Assembly (NCBI RefSeq): GCF_019097595.1
Contig: NC_080720.1
Coordinates: forward strand, 20,072,352 to 20,136,351
DNA from: Hemibagrus wyckioides
Taxonomy: Eukaryota; Chordata; Actinopteri; Siluriformes; Bagridae
Direction of reading: 5' to 3'
DNA length: 64,000 nucleotides
A program made the position numbers and the translations under genes. The notes below the pieces were generated by a model. That model was not told where the DNA came from, ran no database searches, and was given only the letters and a program-made list of their open reading frames with translations. This document shows positions 9,801 to 28,900 of this stretch, one piece after another (the stretch's first letter is position 1; each line of letters starts with the position of its first letter).

Positions 9801-12576
9801 ATATAACAATGACATCATAAGTTAAAACTTAAGAGACCTGTTCAAATGATTTATTTATTTGCAGCAAATGTCCGTTTGATGCAGGGTTTAACAGATGAAG
9901 AGAAGACATGGTTTCTGAAAGTTAGACAATTTTTGAAATGCAGTCTGAACAAAATAAATAACACACTGTTAAGACACAAGGACACCAAGCAAAATAGTCT
10001 TAGATTGGCCTTTCAACTTTATTTCAACAAACAACTAAATACCCGTCAATAAAAGATGATTCAAAGGGACACATTCTGAAGAATAGCATAAATTCGGCAT
10101 GTTTTCTGTTGTCTGTAACGAGTGTTGCCGCTGTTGTCCAGAAATGCAAATGCGTTTGAAGGAGGCGATAAAACGAGTTTACCGGAAACATGTCACCCGA
10201 AACCTTCGCAGCAGACTCCTGACATTACTTTACCTGCGTGGAGGACTTGACCTGGGTTTCTGCCGTCTCTCCGCAGCCATATTTACATCTGAAAACAAAC
10301 CAATCCGAAGGTTCAAACATCAATTTTCGAGGAAAAAAAAAAACAAAGCTAGGTAGCGTCTCACTAAATTTTAAAAGCTTTTAATAAACCAATTAGGAAT
10401 TCTTTTTTTTTTTACTACAAAAGGTAAGATTTTTTTCTGTATACAATAATAAACTCAAAGATGACATGGAAGGTCCACATCTTAATCAAAAACTACAGTA
10501 AACAATTGTTAAGCTAAACAAGACCAAAGAAGCCAATTTTTTTATTTGGAATAATACAAGTAGGCTAATTGAACAATGCATTATAACACCGTAAAGAAGC
10601 ATCAGTTTATTCTGCTGTTTATTTTATAAAATGCTTTGGTTAGGTTTAACATTGTACATTTGAAAGAAAAGCACAGATTTTGGAATAATGCAGGTGCTTT
10701 CCACTTTGCGTTCAGAATTTTGGTTGGATTTTCACTCACACTGAGACTATAACACTTACTTTAATGATCAACTCATACTCACTGATATTTCAGATGTATT
10801 TCTGTATTGTTCCCCCATATACACAATACACAATATACAGGCTTTCCTAAGCTAAAAATAAATGTTCCACCATGTCTATTAAACATCTGGAATGGATTAA
10901 TACTCTTGACCAACTAGGGCCAGATTCTTATAACTTGCCTTAGTTTATGATAAATGGTGGTTGTAACAGACTTTTCTGTATCTGTGTCCTGTAATGACTG
11001 CTGCTGGAATTTTATAAACTGGAGAATTTGGGCTGCTTAAAGCTAAGAATCAACCCAAAACTAAACTAAAATTTCACACTACTTCCTTAGGAATTTGCAG
11101 ACTTCAGTGATAAGTGTACAAGAGGAAACAGAAACTGTTGACCGGTTACAACGCATTTAAAGGTGCAGTTTGAAATTCTGAGTGCCTTAAACTATGTGCA
11201 ACAGATGTTAATTTTGGGCCAGAAAGATTTTAAATGCAGGGAGGAAAAGAAACTAGCCAAATACATTACATGGCAAAGCAAATCACATTATATAAGTGAA
11301 AGTAAGTGCTAGTTTCTAGACAAAGAAATTGAAGAATCACTTCCCTGGCTGCTCAGCTGCTGCTCTGCAAACACCTGCAGAGGCACAATCTGGCCCATGA
11401 TGGAACAAAAAAGGCCAATAACAGGTGACCTTTACAAAATCAGGAACATGCAGGTCATACTAGCAAATTGCAGTTAAACATATCAGGAGAAATTTAAAGA
11501 AACTGACCATACTCAAATAATATTTTTTTATACTATGTGAGGACAGATCACCCAATCTCGAAACCAAACACTGGACCAACACTCATTGAGTTTTTGGTCA
11601 AGGGCACAAACATTACATCAGAAGTTCCCATCCCTAGTCCTGGTGTACCATCCTGCCCAGGTATTCCCTGCCCAACCACAACAACTGCAGAATGACTTAG
11701 TTAGCCGATTTGTTTCCTTTATCTGTATCAATACATTTAACCAACTATCTTAGTGACCACATTAACACATTATGTTAGCAAGCCCTTTTAACCTTGTCAT
11801 CTTCTGTGCAAAGAAAGACATTAGACTAGGCAAAAAGACTGCTTCACTTGCATGATGGGTTTCAGATACATTTATGAATTGTCCACCCCTCTAGACATAA
11901 TACTGAAAAATAAAACAAACTGCACCTTCAAACTCCACGTTAAGTCTGCTTACAATTACCGTATCCAATAAAATCATTATCATAAAAACCATGCCCTGAC
12001 AGCTATGGCTAAAAAAGCCCAGTTAGTCAACAAGCAACATATAACAAGTGCAGTTTGTGGTATTAGCCTTATAAAGCCTTACCTAGTTTATAACCTCTAT
12101 AAATCCGACCGTTATGTCCTGCTTTAGCTGCCTCAGCATCTTCCGTCCTTTCAAACTGCACAAATCCATACCCACGAAACAGGGACAAGGCTGCAAAAAG
12201 GAACAGTTTTACGCAGGAAAACATGATTCTGGATGATTTGCGGGGGAAACAATGGTCTTTATTTATACATCCGAGTCCATATTATGTTTTGTTCTTTAAT
12301 TCTTAATTCTTAAATGATATTTCAGATGTCCTCTTTCATTAGAAGACTCAAATACCAAAGTCCATTATTCTTCAGTTGATATAATTATTTTGGATATGAC
12401 ATTGGGTACTAACCCTGTATTTTCCCATATGGCCTGAACAGGTCTTCCATATCCTTCTTCGCCATATGTGCAGTGGGCAAATTGCCGACAAAAATCCTTC
12501 TCTCCAGGTCACGAGGGTCATTGCTGTTGGTGCCGTAAGATGGTGGAGAACCACTTCGGCTTCTTCTGTGCGACAT
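1751..12576 (-). CDS. ncoa5: Nuclear receptor coactivator 5 (10 coding exons)
   Basis: Joining minus-strand exons 12414-12576, 12083-12190, 10234-10288, 8994-9197, 4973-5085, 4747-4876, 4321-4520, 3870-4074, 3656-3747 and 1751-2499 gives 2019 nt (672 aa plus stop) with every GT-AG junction in phase. The protein starts with a short SR stretch and an RNA-recognition motif (residues about 26-95; RNP2 RIFVGNLP, RNP1 RGYGFVQF), then an Arg/Asp/Glu-rich linker. An anticodon-binding-like fold starts near residue 247 (DCSVIVVNKQ, GMVVDLIFLN). The tail holds QQELQAKILSLFNSG and GINFDNPSVQKALDTLIQSGPA and ends YQRHF, all NCOA5 hallmarks. NCOA5 is a nuclear coregulator that binds oestrogen receptors and related factors. 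Human NCOA5, as I recall it, lacks the N-terminal RRM. The human LINLL receptor box aligns here with AITLL (385-389). The ATG at 12574-12576 is the first codon of the RRM frame. The 3908-nt intron 5086-8993 is full of transposons. Confidence 0.96.
1848..1991 (-). repeat. 36-bp coding minisatellite in the last NCOA5 exon
   Basis: Four consecutive 36-bp units begin at 1848, 1884, 1920 and 1956. They encode a 12-residue repeat of the type MNQGLSQGxGQG on the minus strand, and weaker copies extend toward 1785. The unit length keeps the frame, so copy number can change without breaking the protein. The segment is a low-complexity Gln/Gly tail just before the conserved C terminus. Confidence 0.9.
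2716..3622. mobile_element. Foldback Tc1-derived element, copy A (split by a SINE)
   Basis: The left half reads toward a GGGCACAGGCTGACAC segment. The right half carries the same family sequence in inverse orientation and ends with AGGTGTACCTAATAAAGTGG. The outer ends are rough inverted repeats. The two halves form a long, degenerate inverted repeat rather than a transposase gene. It lies in the NCOA5 intron between the last two exons and has a SINE inserted at 2994-3258. Confidence 0.7.
2994..3258 (-). mobile_element. tRNA-derived SINE, subfamily with AATAAAGGCTG tail
   Basis: Read on the minus strand it has a tRNA-like head (GTGGCTCAAGTGGTTAAGGC, then a B-box-like GGGGTTCAAGCCCC). A TTGGGCCCTTGAGCAAGGCC body follows, and the tail is related to GTGACAAATAAAGGCTG. 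The same tail occurs in the copy at 36838-37070. It is inserted in foldback copy A. Confidence 0.8.
5345..6300 (-). pseudogene. Degenerate Tc1-like element with antisense transposase relic (copy B)
   Basis: Unlike the foldback copies, this one reads through as a single antisense Tc1-like element. Segments such as GCCAAGAAAACATTTCC and CCATAAAGGGATGAGCATGG match, from memory, the antisense of the transposase of the family whose ends resemble the foldback elements. Many stops and indels are present and no open frame longer than about 60 codons remains. It is in the large NCOA5 intron. Confidence 0.6.
6315..6838 (+). mobile_element. Non-autonomous Tc1-like element (CTACCAGTCAAAAG ends), one end missing
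   Basis: The right end reads GTGTGTCCAAACGTTTGACT followed by GGTAGTGT, the inverse of the terminal repeat of the complete copy at 21259-21812. The interior (for example ATTAGAGCCATTATGAAGG) is nearly identical to that copy in opposite orientation. The interior is a deletion derivative of a Tc1 transposase. The left terminal repeat is absent. Confidence 0.8.
6836..6876. repeat. (TG)n(TA)n microsatellite
   Basis: A GT run followed by a TA run separates two adjacent Tc1-like elements. The TA-rich stretch was a natural TA target for the Tc1 insertion that begins at 6877. Confidence 0.9.
6877..8020 (-). mobile_element. Nearly full-length Tc1/mariner element (GGTTGGACAATGAAACTG ends)
   Basis: Inverted ends GGTTGGACAATGAAACTGAA lie at 6879-6898 and, inverted, at about 7998-8017. 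The flanks are TA-rich. The element is about 1.14 kb, a usual Tc1 size. It carries a minus-strand transposase frame broken by two frameshifts, given separately. It lies in the large NCOA5 intron. Confidence 0.9.
6972..7972 (-). pseudogene. Tc1-like DDE transposase, two frameshifts
   Basis: The frame opens with MGDISEFKRGQIVGARLAGA at 7972 and includes the paired helix-turn-helix region and a GRKRKLS linker. The three catalytic acids of a Tc1 DDE transposase are visible in SDES, DDNAPIHTA and DLNIIEPLWG. The frame shifts once near 7470 and again in the G run at about 7396-7402. A small local duplication (TACCGGGTAC twice, about 7853-7873) adds residues to the DNA-binding part. The protein ends shortly after YLSFPR. 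It would cut and paste its own element if intact, but as read it is dead. Confidence 0.9.
8043..8887 (-). mobile_element. Non-autonomous hAT-like element with BED-finger relic
   Basis: The ends TAGGGCTGGC and (inverted) TAGGGCCGTG are imperfect inverted repeats of the hAT type, flanked by TATATATA-rich DNA that could hide an 8-bp duplication. Just inside the ends are the TCGATCTCGAT-rich segments seen in many fish hAT elements. Its single recognisable coding relic is a BED zinc finger. It is adjacent to the Tc1 element ending at 8020. Confidence 0.7.
8389..8640 (-). pseudogene. BED-type zinc finger fragment of a hAT transposase
   Basis: On the minus strand an open frame from 8520 to 8389 reads FGYLKTD, then KPVCKICQRSV, then NTTNLFNHLKRYHP. 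This gives the C-x2-C and H-x4-H pattern of a BED finger, the DNA-binding head of hAT transposases and ZBED proteins. The upstream acidic part (DDELGSE) is in the same frame but is separated by a TGA at 8521-8523. The catalytic hAT core is absent. Its origin as a deletion derivative is an inference. Confidence 0.7.
10289..12082 (-). other. NCOA5 intron 2, no further feature seen
   Basis: This 1.8-kb AT-rich intron separates the RNP1 exon from the 55-nt exon that completes the RRM. I see no transposon ends, RNA gene or extra exon in it. Confidence 0.6.
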
Positions 12577-15500
12577 GATGCTATTTGCTTCAGGCTCCTA
12601 GCAAACACTTGCTCAAGACGAATTTGGAGATGGCGTTGTATACAAGGGTGTATACAATTTAGGTTTGTTTTTTTTTTGTTGATTTTATTTTTTCTTTCTT
12701 TTAACAATTTATTTCACCCCAGGTCCTGAAAATGCCAGGGCATCAACATAGGGAAGAAAAGAGAAATTCCACAGATAAAATTTTTTTGAAAACACAGTGA
12801 AGTACTCTGCAACATTTAGGGAGAAATTTTACTAGAACTAGAAATTCAAATGCTATTTTACCTGAGTAACTGCATCAGTGAATTTATTTCACATTCACAG
12901 AACCAAATTTGAACCGTATTAAGCTTAATGCTTCCAAGTCTGCAACGGGGCTGTTTTTTGCAGCATGTCCACCTTGAGACAGATGAAACGCAAGTGGCCA
13001 TACTCTGAGATGCTTTGAGTTTCCATAATTTGCACGCAGACTAACTCATTCCTTGTGTTGCTTTGGCAATCGCAGCCTAACAGCCACAAGCCAATATAAC
13101 AACAGACGATCGGATCAACTAAATGCGGGTGTACTTCCAAAATGCGATGTGGAAAATGGTAAAAAGCAATGGGGAAAATCTGAAAATGCTCCCCAAACGT
13201 CCCAAGCAATGGAGTCCATTTCTGAAACCACAAGGTTATGATGGAGAAAGTCGTTTAAGTCAGCAATGAATCACTGAGCCCATGACGATTCAACAACAGG
13301 CGGTTCGCCTGGAAATGATTAGAGAAGTGTTATATAATCCCATCAGTAGGAATGAACGGTGTAAGGTACTTTTAAGTTATTCATTTCTGTGCTATGGCAG
13401 CAATTTTTTGTTTTTGTTTAAACATAAGAGACTGAATATGAAGACAAGACCATGTGTGCTGTATGCACTTAATATGCAATATTTATTCAAAATATTTGTG
13501 TTATATCAACAGCCTCACAGCTCTGCTGTTACCAAAGCTACATCTACACTAATCCAGATAAATTTGAAAACCTTTTCATCTAAAAAGCTGGTCATCCACA
13601 CGTCTGAAAACGCTTATGTCCCTTTACTGAGCATGAGTAAAATGCAAGGCCCTTTGACCTGCGTTATTTCCACCTGGCATTCATTTACTTTCCAGCTCTT
13701 TGAAACGTCGCGTTAATATGTTAGCTGAATTAGTGTGGACATTGCCCAAATCTGATCTCGAGCTCAGGTTATTGCCTGTGTGGTGTTTATCAGTATTCTC
13801 CGGTTTCTTCCTAAAAACATGTGGGTGGACTGGCTATGGTAATTGCTGCTAGGTGTAGGTGTGTGTGTGTGTGTGTATTGCTCTGTGCTTGGACGGTCCA
13901 ATCCTTAGTGTCTAACCAAGATGTAATGGCACTGAAAATGAATACGTTATTGTAAAATGTTCAATTAAAAAGGTCTTAAGGGGGAGTTTAAGAGAGCAGT
14001 TGGAAATCTGTTAACTATTGGCCCTGGTTAATTTGCATATTGATAATAAGCATTTCATTTTCATGCACGTGTAGAGCTACGTGTGTTTTTAGAAAATCTC
14101 CTTTAAAAATTAAGCGAACTGGTAAGATTTCAGCAAACCCCGTTAAAACAAGCGCAGCTCCAGTGTGAACACGTTGATGTAGCGAATTTATTTGTTTGCT
14201 GTCGCAAGATGAAATCCCCAAATCCAGTCGAAGTCCAAAGTACCGAGGGGCAAAAAGGAGCCCGAAAAAATGCAAGCTGGGTGAAGAGACGAGTTAAAGG
14301 ACAGGAGCAAACGGTGAGCGTTCATTATTTGTTCATTCCATTCATTCATTTATTTATTAATTCCCAGTGGTTTAGCTTGGTCTCGCGCAAATGGTCCGCC
14401 ATTTTGTATCACAAAAGCATCACAGCCGTAGGTGCTAGCTGGGCCTGGTGCACAATACAGCAAATCCAGCTAACTACAATGATCGCGACGGCGAAAGAAA
14501 TCGCATGAAATGCAGAAGATTTGAGAAATGTGATTAGACGTGAAATGTGCACGCGCGTCCACGCCGGTAAAAACAAACCGCGAACAGGGCGCCATGTTGT
14601 TTAACCGCACTACAGAAACAAAACAAGGTTTCTGTTTATTGTTGACCGTTGTTGAGTCGTTGAAGTTTATAAACGCGTAAAAGGTGCATAACGATCATTC
14701 CACACAGTAACATGTTGGTTATAGCCTTTAGCATTGTTTACTAAGTTGCAGAATGACACCACTTAGGCTAGAGCTAGCAGGCTAGGTACATAGGTAACTT
14801 AATTCGTACTAGTCGGTCAAGCTAAACTGCAATAATGCGTTTTAAATTTTTTATTGCATAAGAAAGCAGCTTTTACCTTTATCATGAGTTGTTGCTGAAC
14901 TGCCTCGCCCCTCACAGTCAGGATTCGAATTTCGACGATAAACCGCTCTGTGAAGTGAAGTCCAAACACAGAGGCGATTAAAGGACGGTAACCACTCAAG
15001 TTACATCCGCAGGCGGCGCATCACCACAGCTCGGAGGTCTACTGTATGCCAGTGTAGGTAACACACGCATGCGCAGTGCAGTTCAGCCAGCGTGGTTCGG
15101 GGTCGTGTTGAACCCCAAATAACTACAGATTCTCTTCATAACTTTATTATATATAATGTCATTTCCAAGCCGTGTTACTTCTAGTTCCAGTGAAGCTAAT
15201 CAAAACAAAAGTTCAAAAATCGTACACAGTTTATTAAATTATTTAATAACTAAAACTTTTTAGTTATAATTACATTTTTTTCCATGTTTGCACTAGTGCT
15301 AGTGGCCATTAATAGAGTTACAGTCTTAAAATACTGTTTATACTGAGTGGATAGTGTTACTGTGTTGTTTCAGGTGAAGTCCAGACGCTTTTTATTGCCG
15401 TTCATCCATATAACTCAACTCATTTTCCTGAGAAATCAATCCATAATGTAACTCATAACACTACAGCAGCTAGGTAGACAGGACTAGATGTCTAGGGCAA

Positions 15501-15778
15501 AATACAAAGCATGCACAATGCAAGCCCACGCTAAACAGGACACCAGTGTACACCGTATTATTTAAAAAACCACGACTATTTGAAATATTTTTGCAAATAA
15601 TTTGTAGTCTAATGCATGCATTTATTGTATTTACTGTGTTTATTGACTTTGCATTCCTGTGTCACTGAGCATCTGTATGCGGTGAGAGAAATTTAGTTAA
15701 CTTGCGTTATCTTGAGTTGTACCATTACTTTGAAGCTGCGGTGATTTCGCAGCAATGTGACTTGATCACGAGTGTGGT
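12577..15778. other. NCOA5-CTSA intergenic region (both 5' ends)
   Basis: This head-to-head spacer holds the NCOA5 5' UTR and promoter. A GC-richer, CpG-containing part spans roughly 14370-14600, and another lies near 15000-15100. An NRF1-like site ACGCATGCGCA occurs at 15065-15075. A decayed repeat resembling the 63118-63300 element lies near 13790-13940. The NCOA5 transcription start could be anywhere from about 12600 to 15100, since a non-coding first exon cannot be excluded. Confidence 0.4.
14209..14313 (+). CDS. Orphan candidate first coding exon, function unknown
   Basis: An ATG after GCAAG opens a 35-codon frame (MKSPNPVEVQSTEGQKGARK and onward, rich in Lys/Arg) that runs straight into a good donor, ACG/GTGAGC. 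I do not recognise the peptide and found no matching downstream exon before CTSA. It ends in phase 0, so it could in principle splice to the CTSA signal-peptide exon, which begins in phase 0 right after an acceptor. It could equally be a chance frame or a non-coding transcript. Confidence 0.25.
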
Positions 15779-15788
15779 GTCACGTGAT
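15779..15788 (+). promoter_or_regulatory. CLEAR-type E-box upstream of CTSA
   Basis: GTCACGTGAT matches 9 of 10 bases of the TFEB/TFE3 CLEAR consensus GTCACGTGAC. It lies 55 bp upstream of a candidate 5' UTR splice donor (AAAG/GTAAG, 15842/15843) and about 200 bp upstream of the start codon. CTSA is a known member of the TFEB lysosomal network, so the position fits the gene's expected control. Confidence 0.75.
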
Positions 15789-15842
15789 CTCACGGCTGTA
15801 TTTATGCGGCAGTCTAGGGGAAACTTGTGGACGGGTGTAAAG

Positions 15843-15992
15843 GTAAGAGCTTGCTACATTTCGGTGACTTTTTTGGGATCGAATTACGCTTGTTAGCGGC
15901 TATAAAAGTCTGTGAAATGAATTTCTGTGCTGTTTGGGTTGTTCACTGCTTTGCCTTTTGTGGATAAACATGGCAACACTCTTGCTCTACAG
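15843..15992 (+). other. ctsa: Possible 5' UTR intron of CTSA
   Basis: A donor AAAG/GTAAGA at 15842/15843 and an acceptor CTCTACAG at 15985-15992 would remove 150 bp and place the start ATG at the first base of exon 2. A TATA-like CTATAAAAG at 15900-15908 lies inside it, so an alternative start within the intron is also possible. Confidence 0.45.
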
Positions 15993-24734
<8,742 letters not shown>

Positions 24735-25907
24735 TGTTCCTACACATTTTACACTGTTGGCTTAGTTTGCACTGAATCACTGTGAAGCACTCTAATGTGT
24801 TTTGGAGTAATCAAATTTTGATGGTGTATATTGGCTGAATGTGTTCACCTTTTTTTTTAAAGATTTTTTTGTTTGTTTTCGTAACTGTGGTTGAAAAGAC
24901 TGGCAATACCATTTAGCTTCAAGTGACTACATGGGGTTCAACTGTAATAGCACATTCTGGACTGACTAGTATAGTTTTTAATGTTGAAACTTTTCAGATG
25001 ATTCTCTGTATCTAGCAGGTAGCTGCAATGACATTTTAACAAGGGGGGGAAAAAGGGATTCGTATTTCATCTGACAAGAGGAAATACACAACCAAAATGA
25101 ATATAGGAATCATGTGGACCTAGTTTTCTCCAGTTGCTCAGGGTTGCTTTAATTGCTTTTGAATTTCTGAAAGAACTTTTTGCTGTGCCTTTACAATCAG
25201 TGTCTGTTCTTCTTCTTCTTTCCAAATTCCTCTATATTGAAATTAATTTTAGTTAGTGATGGACAAAATGATACACCATAAACATTTTCTGAAATGAGTC
25301 AGTAGTCAGAAAAATGTGTAATTATTTCAAGTAAAAAGTTGCTTATTACTAGGGTAGTGTCATGAACAGGGAGAAAACAACTCTCCAACCCACTTTGGAG
25401 TCTCTTCTGTGGAAAGGTTGTTCAATATACTTAAAAGCAATTAGTAAGTATTATAGTGGTATGGAAAAATTACTGTTTCATAATCTAGAATCGGTGTGTC
25501 AACATGGCATATTTTACACATTTTTTTTTTTTTACTTTGTTTTTAATTACATTAAAATGATGGAGAAATATTTGCCTCGTTTTCTTGTTCAAGATATTTC
25601 TGGACAAAATGCTTGAACTTCAGGTTTTTACACCAGTACAAGTCTTCCATTAACAAAGGCTACACAATATGTTTTAACCAGTGTGCAGTAGCTGCATATT
25701 TTTAAGTAATACAGTAGTGATTAATTCTATTACAACAAAATACACATCAACTGTAGCTACTGCCAAGGACACATGGTATGGAAGGGTCCATGTTCATTTC
25801 TGGTACAGATGATAAAATATTGGTGTGAAGTTGACTATTTAGCAATCACTTATTAAAAGTACATAAGAAAGTAAGTTTAAAATAACAGTGATAAATATGT
25901 CAGGCTC
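24735..25907. other. Convergent CTSA and PLTP 3' UTRs
   Basis: CTSA and PLTP end tail-to-tail with 1173 bp between stop codons. There is no coding exon here. ATTAAA-like poly(A) signals occur near 25550 and 25850. Which transcript uses which signal cannot be told from the sequence. Confidence 0.5.
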
Positions 25908-28900
25908 TTAAGATGACTTCTTCTCAATCAGCTCCTTCAGACCACTTCGGAAATGGAGATTGGCTCCAATAGTGATGTAGCCCTGTTAGATTACAGAGTA
26001 AATAGTGAGTGTTAAAGTTTGTAGTGAAGACCGAGTTTGGCGAAAGGTCAGATTTGTCATAACTTACATCGTGATACTCGACCACGTCCTCGATGAGGTC
26101 GATTCCATCTGGCAGAGGGATCTGTACGCCTCTTTTAGTGTAATCTTGCATTGGAAGTGAAAGAAGAAAATGAAGCAGCAGTATAAACTATTTAGAAAGA
26201 AACATTTTCATTTACAAGGGTCCAGTGCAGAGGTAAATTTCTGGCATGCAAACATTAGGAATGTAAATAAAGGAATCCTTTATTTCTTAAGTATCTGCCT
26301 TTATTATTATGATAGTTTAAATTGAACTAGTTTTAATAATGTGGGTCAAGTGAACCTGTTAGGAAATAACACAAGCTAGAATAAACAAAAATAACAAATG
26401 GTAATGTAATAAAATAATCCTGAGTACATCTCTAGTTGACATCAACTATGGGGTATATAGGGTTCATAATTAATGTTTCAAAATGTATTTAAAAAGCAAT
26501 CTGAATTTAGTTCCAGATATTCATATTAGGACCATTACATACAGGGATAGCAGCATTGTGTAACACCCCTACTAGTGAAGAGCAATAAAACACACTGAAG
26601 GCTAGGAATGGACATTATGTTGCACTTACTGTTTAACATGGGCACGATAGTAACTTGGAGCAGAACCTTCAGTGGTCCTTGCAGTGGAATCAGCTGCACA
26701 CCGTGAAGATTCAGACAGCAGCCATCGAACACAGAATTTTATTCTTAAGTTCTCACAAAATAAGTTAAAGCAAAAGTACGCTAAACATCAAACGGTGTCT
26801 TACCGCTAATGACTCCAAAGCAGACTGGTTAGAAAAGATTTTAAACCTAAAAACAGAAAACGTGTTAATTGCTGTATGTGTGATCCAAATATTCAGACTC
26901 CTTCACATGTTGCACACTTTATTGTGTTATAAATGTAAATAGAAATGAACCGAATGTACTTTTTCCATTGAGATTCTCCATAATAAGTAAGTGAAAACAT
27001 GTTTTTCAAAGTGCTTGCAAATTTATAAATGTATTGTTGAACTATCAAGTAAGAACACTGAGGGGAAACAAGTATTTAGGACACTTTTGCTATTTAACAT
27101 AATTCCACTCCATTTCTCCATATCAGATTCACACACAAAATATCTTTGACTTCGTACTTAAATTCTGAACAAAAAAAAGTAGATATTTATAAGCACAAAC
27201 AAAGCTATATTTAAAAAAAAAAAAAAATCTCATTTATACTACTGAGCAGCTGAGGGTTCGGGACTTGTTCAGGGTCCCAGCAATGGCAGCATGGTGGTCC
27301 TGGAATTTAAACTTACAACCTTCAAGTGAGTAGTACAACATCTTACCCTCTAGGCTACCACCACCCCAAGCAAAACTGACAGGAAAAAAAATCTTCTGGT
27401 CACCACAAATTAGCAGCACTAGAACTTTGTTGCAAAGCTTATCAATGGGTAAGAATGAATTAGGTTTTTGTAGCAATATGGTTCAATTTTGGTCCATTCC
27501 TCCCGGCAAACCATCACCAATTATCCAAGGTTATAATGGTCCCTCTGCTGAACTCGCAATTTCACTGGGATTCAAGTCGAGATACTTCAAGGCTGGTCCA
27601 TGCAAGGCCTTCTTCAGTTATTTTGGCTGTCTGTTTTGAGTCATTGTTTTGTTGAAACATCCATCTTCTTTGTAGATTTATTTTCTTGGATCATGAGCTT
27701 AAATTTCCCTCTATGCTCATGCCTCCATAATTTTTTATGTACAGTGTTCTTGGGATCATACATGCAACTCTACTCTCTCCTAATATGATGAGCTGAATTA
27801 ATGCCATTGCTTTAAGTATATTGCTCCAAAGAAGTTCTGATTTGTCTAAATGCAATGATATGCATCACAGTGCTTTATTTCTCTTGTATTGCTGTTTCAT
27901 GGGGTTTAGAGACTCAGATGATTTCTACACCTGCATGTTGTCAAACTAGTTGTACTTACAGGGATATTCAAGGTGTTTGCTATGACTCTGTAGTATTTTC
28001 TTGTTTATTGTTTAAACAATTTGTCCCTCAGGGAAATTCAGGAAGCTTTTATACCGACTTGTTTCATAAAATCTTCCCAGGTACCAATTCAGTTCAATTT
28101 ATTTGTATAGCGCTTTTAACAATGGGCATTGTCTCAAAGCAGCTTTACAGAAGTATAGAAACAGAGAAGGAAAAAAAATGATAAAGTTGAAATTAAAGTT
28201 ACTATTTTATCCCTAATGAGCAAGCTTGCGGCAGTACCAACATCTTTTATTATGATATCTGGTGCAATTTGCACAAGAACATTTATTTTGTATGATTTAC
28301 ATTTAGGACTACAAATATATAGTTTAATGTCCAAATACTTTTTTTCCTGTCAGTTTCATATTTCATATATGTTATGCATTTGTTTATGCTTATGAATATA
28401 TAATTTTTTTGGTCATATTTATAGGGGAAAAAAGTCAAAACACATTCAAAAACATTTAAAGTGAATGTGTGGCTGACGATATAATAAATAACAAAAACAA
28501 CTGTGTCCGAAGTTTGTGGACACCTGAATGTCACACCTTTTTGAACATACTAATCCAGATTTAGTCTCTACATCTCTGTTACAATATCCTCCAATCTTCT
28601 GGGAAGGTTTTCCCCTAGATTTTGTAGTGTGGTTAGGATTATCTGCATTCAGCCACAATTATGTTTGAGGAGGCCTGGGTCACATTGAGTGTACAAGTTC
28701 ATCCCAAATGGTTGACTTCTTCCAGTCCACCCTTGGCAAACCACATTCATTTCTATGGACATTACTTTTGCACAGGGACAGAACTCTCTTTGAAGAAAAC
28801 TTGTTCTAGTGGGCATACCTCAGACTGAGACAAAGATTCACCATTCAACACGATAACCTAAAGCATACAGCTATGACAACTTTGGGTGGCCTTGGGACAA

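Noticed and set aside
15927..15992. A longer CTSA N terminus upstream of MYATLL
   Set aside because: The upstream in-frame stretch has no ATG (its first candidate codon is GTG), and a plausible acceptor lies right before the ATG at 15993, which starts a good signal peptide.
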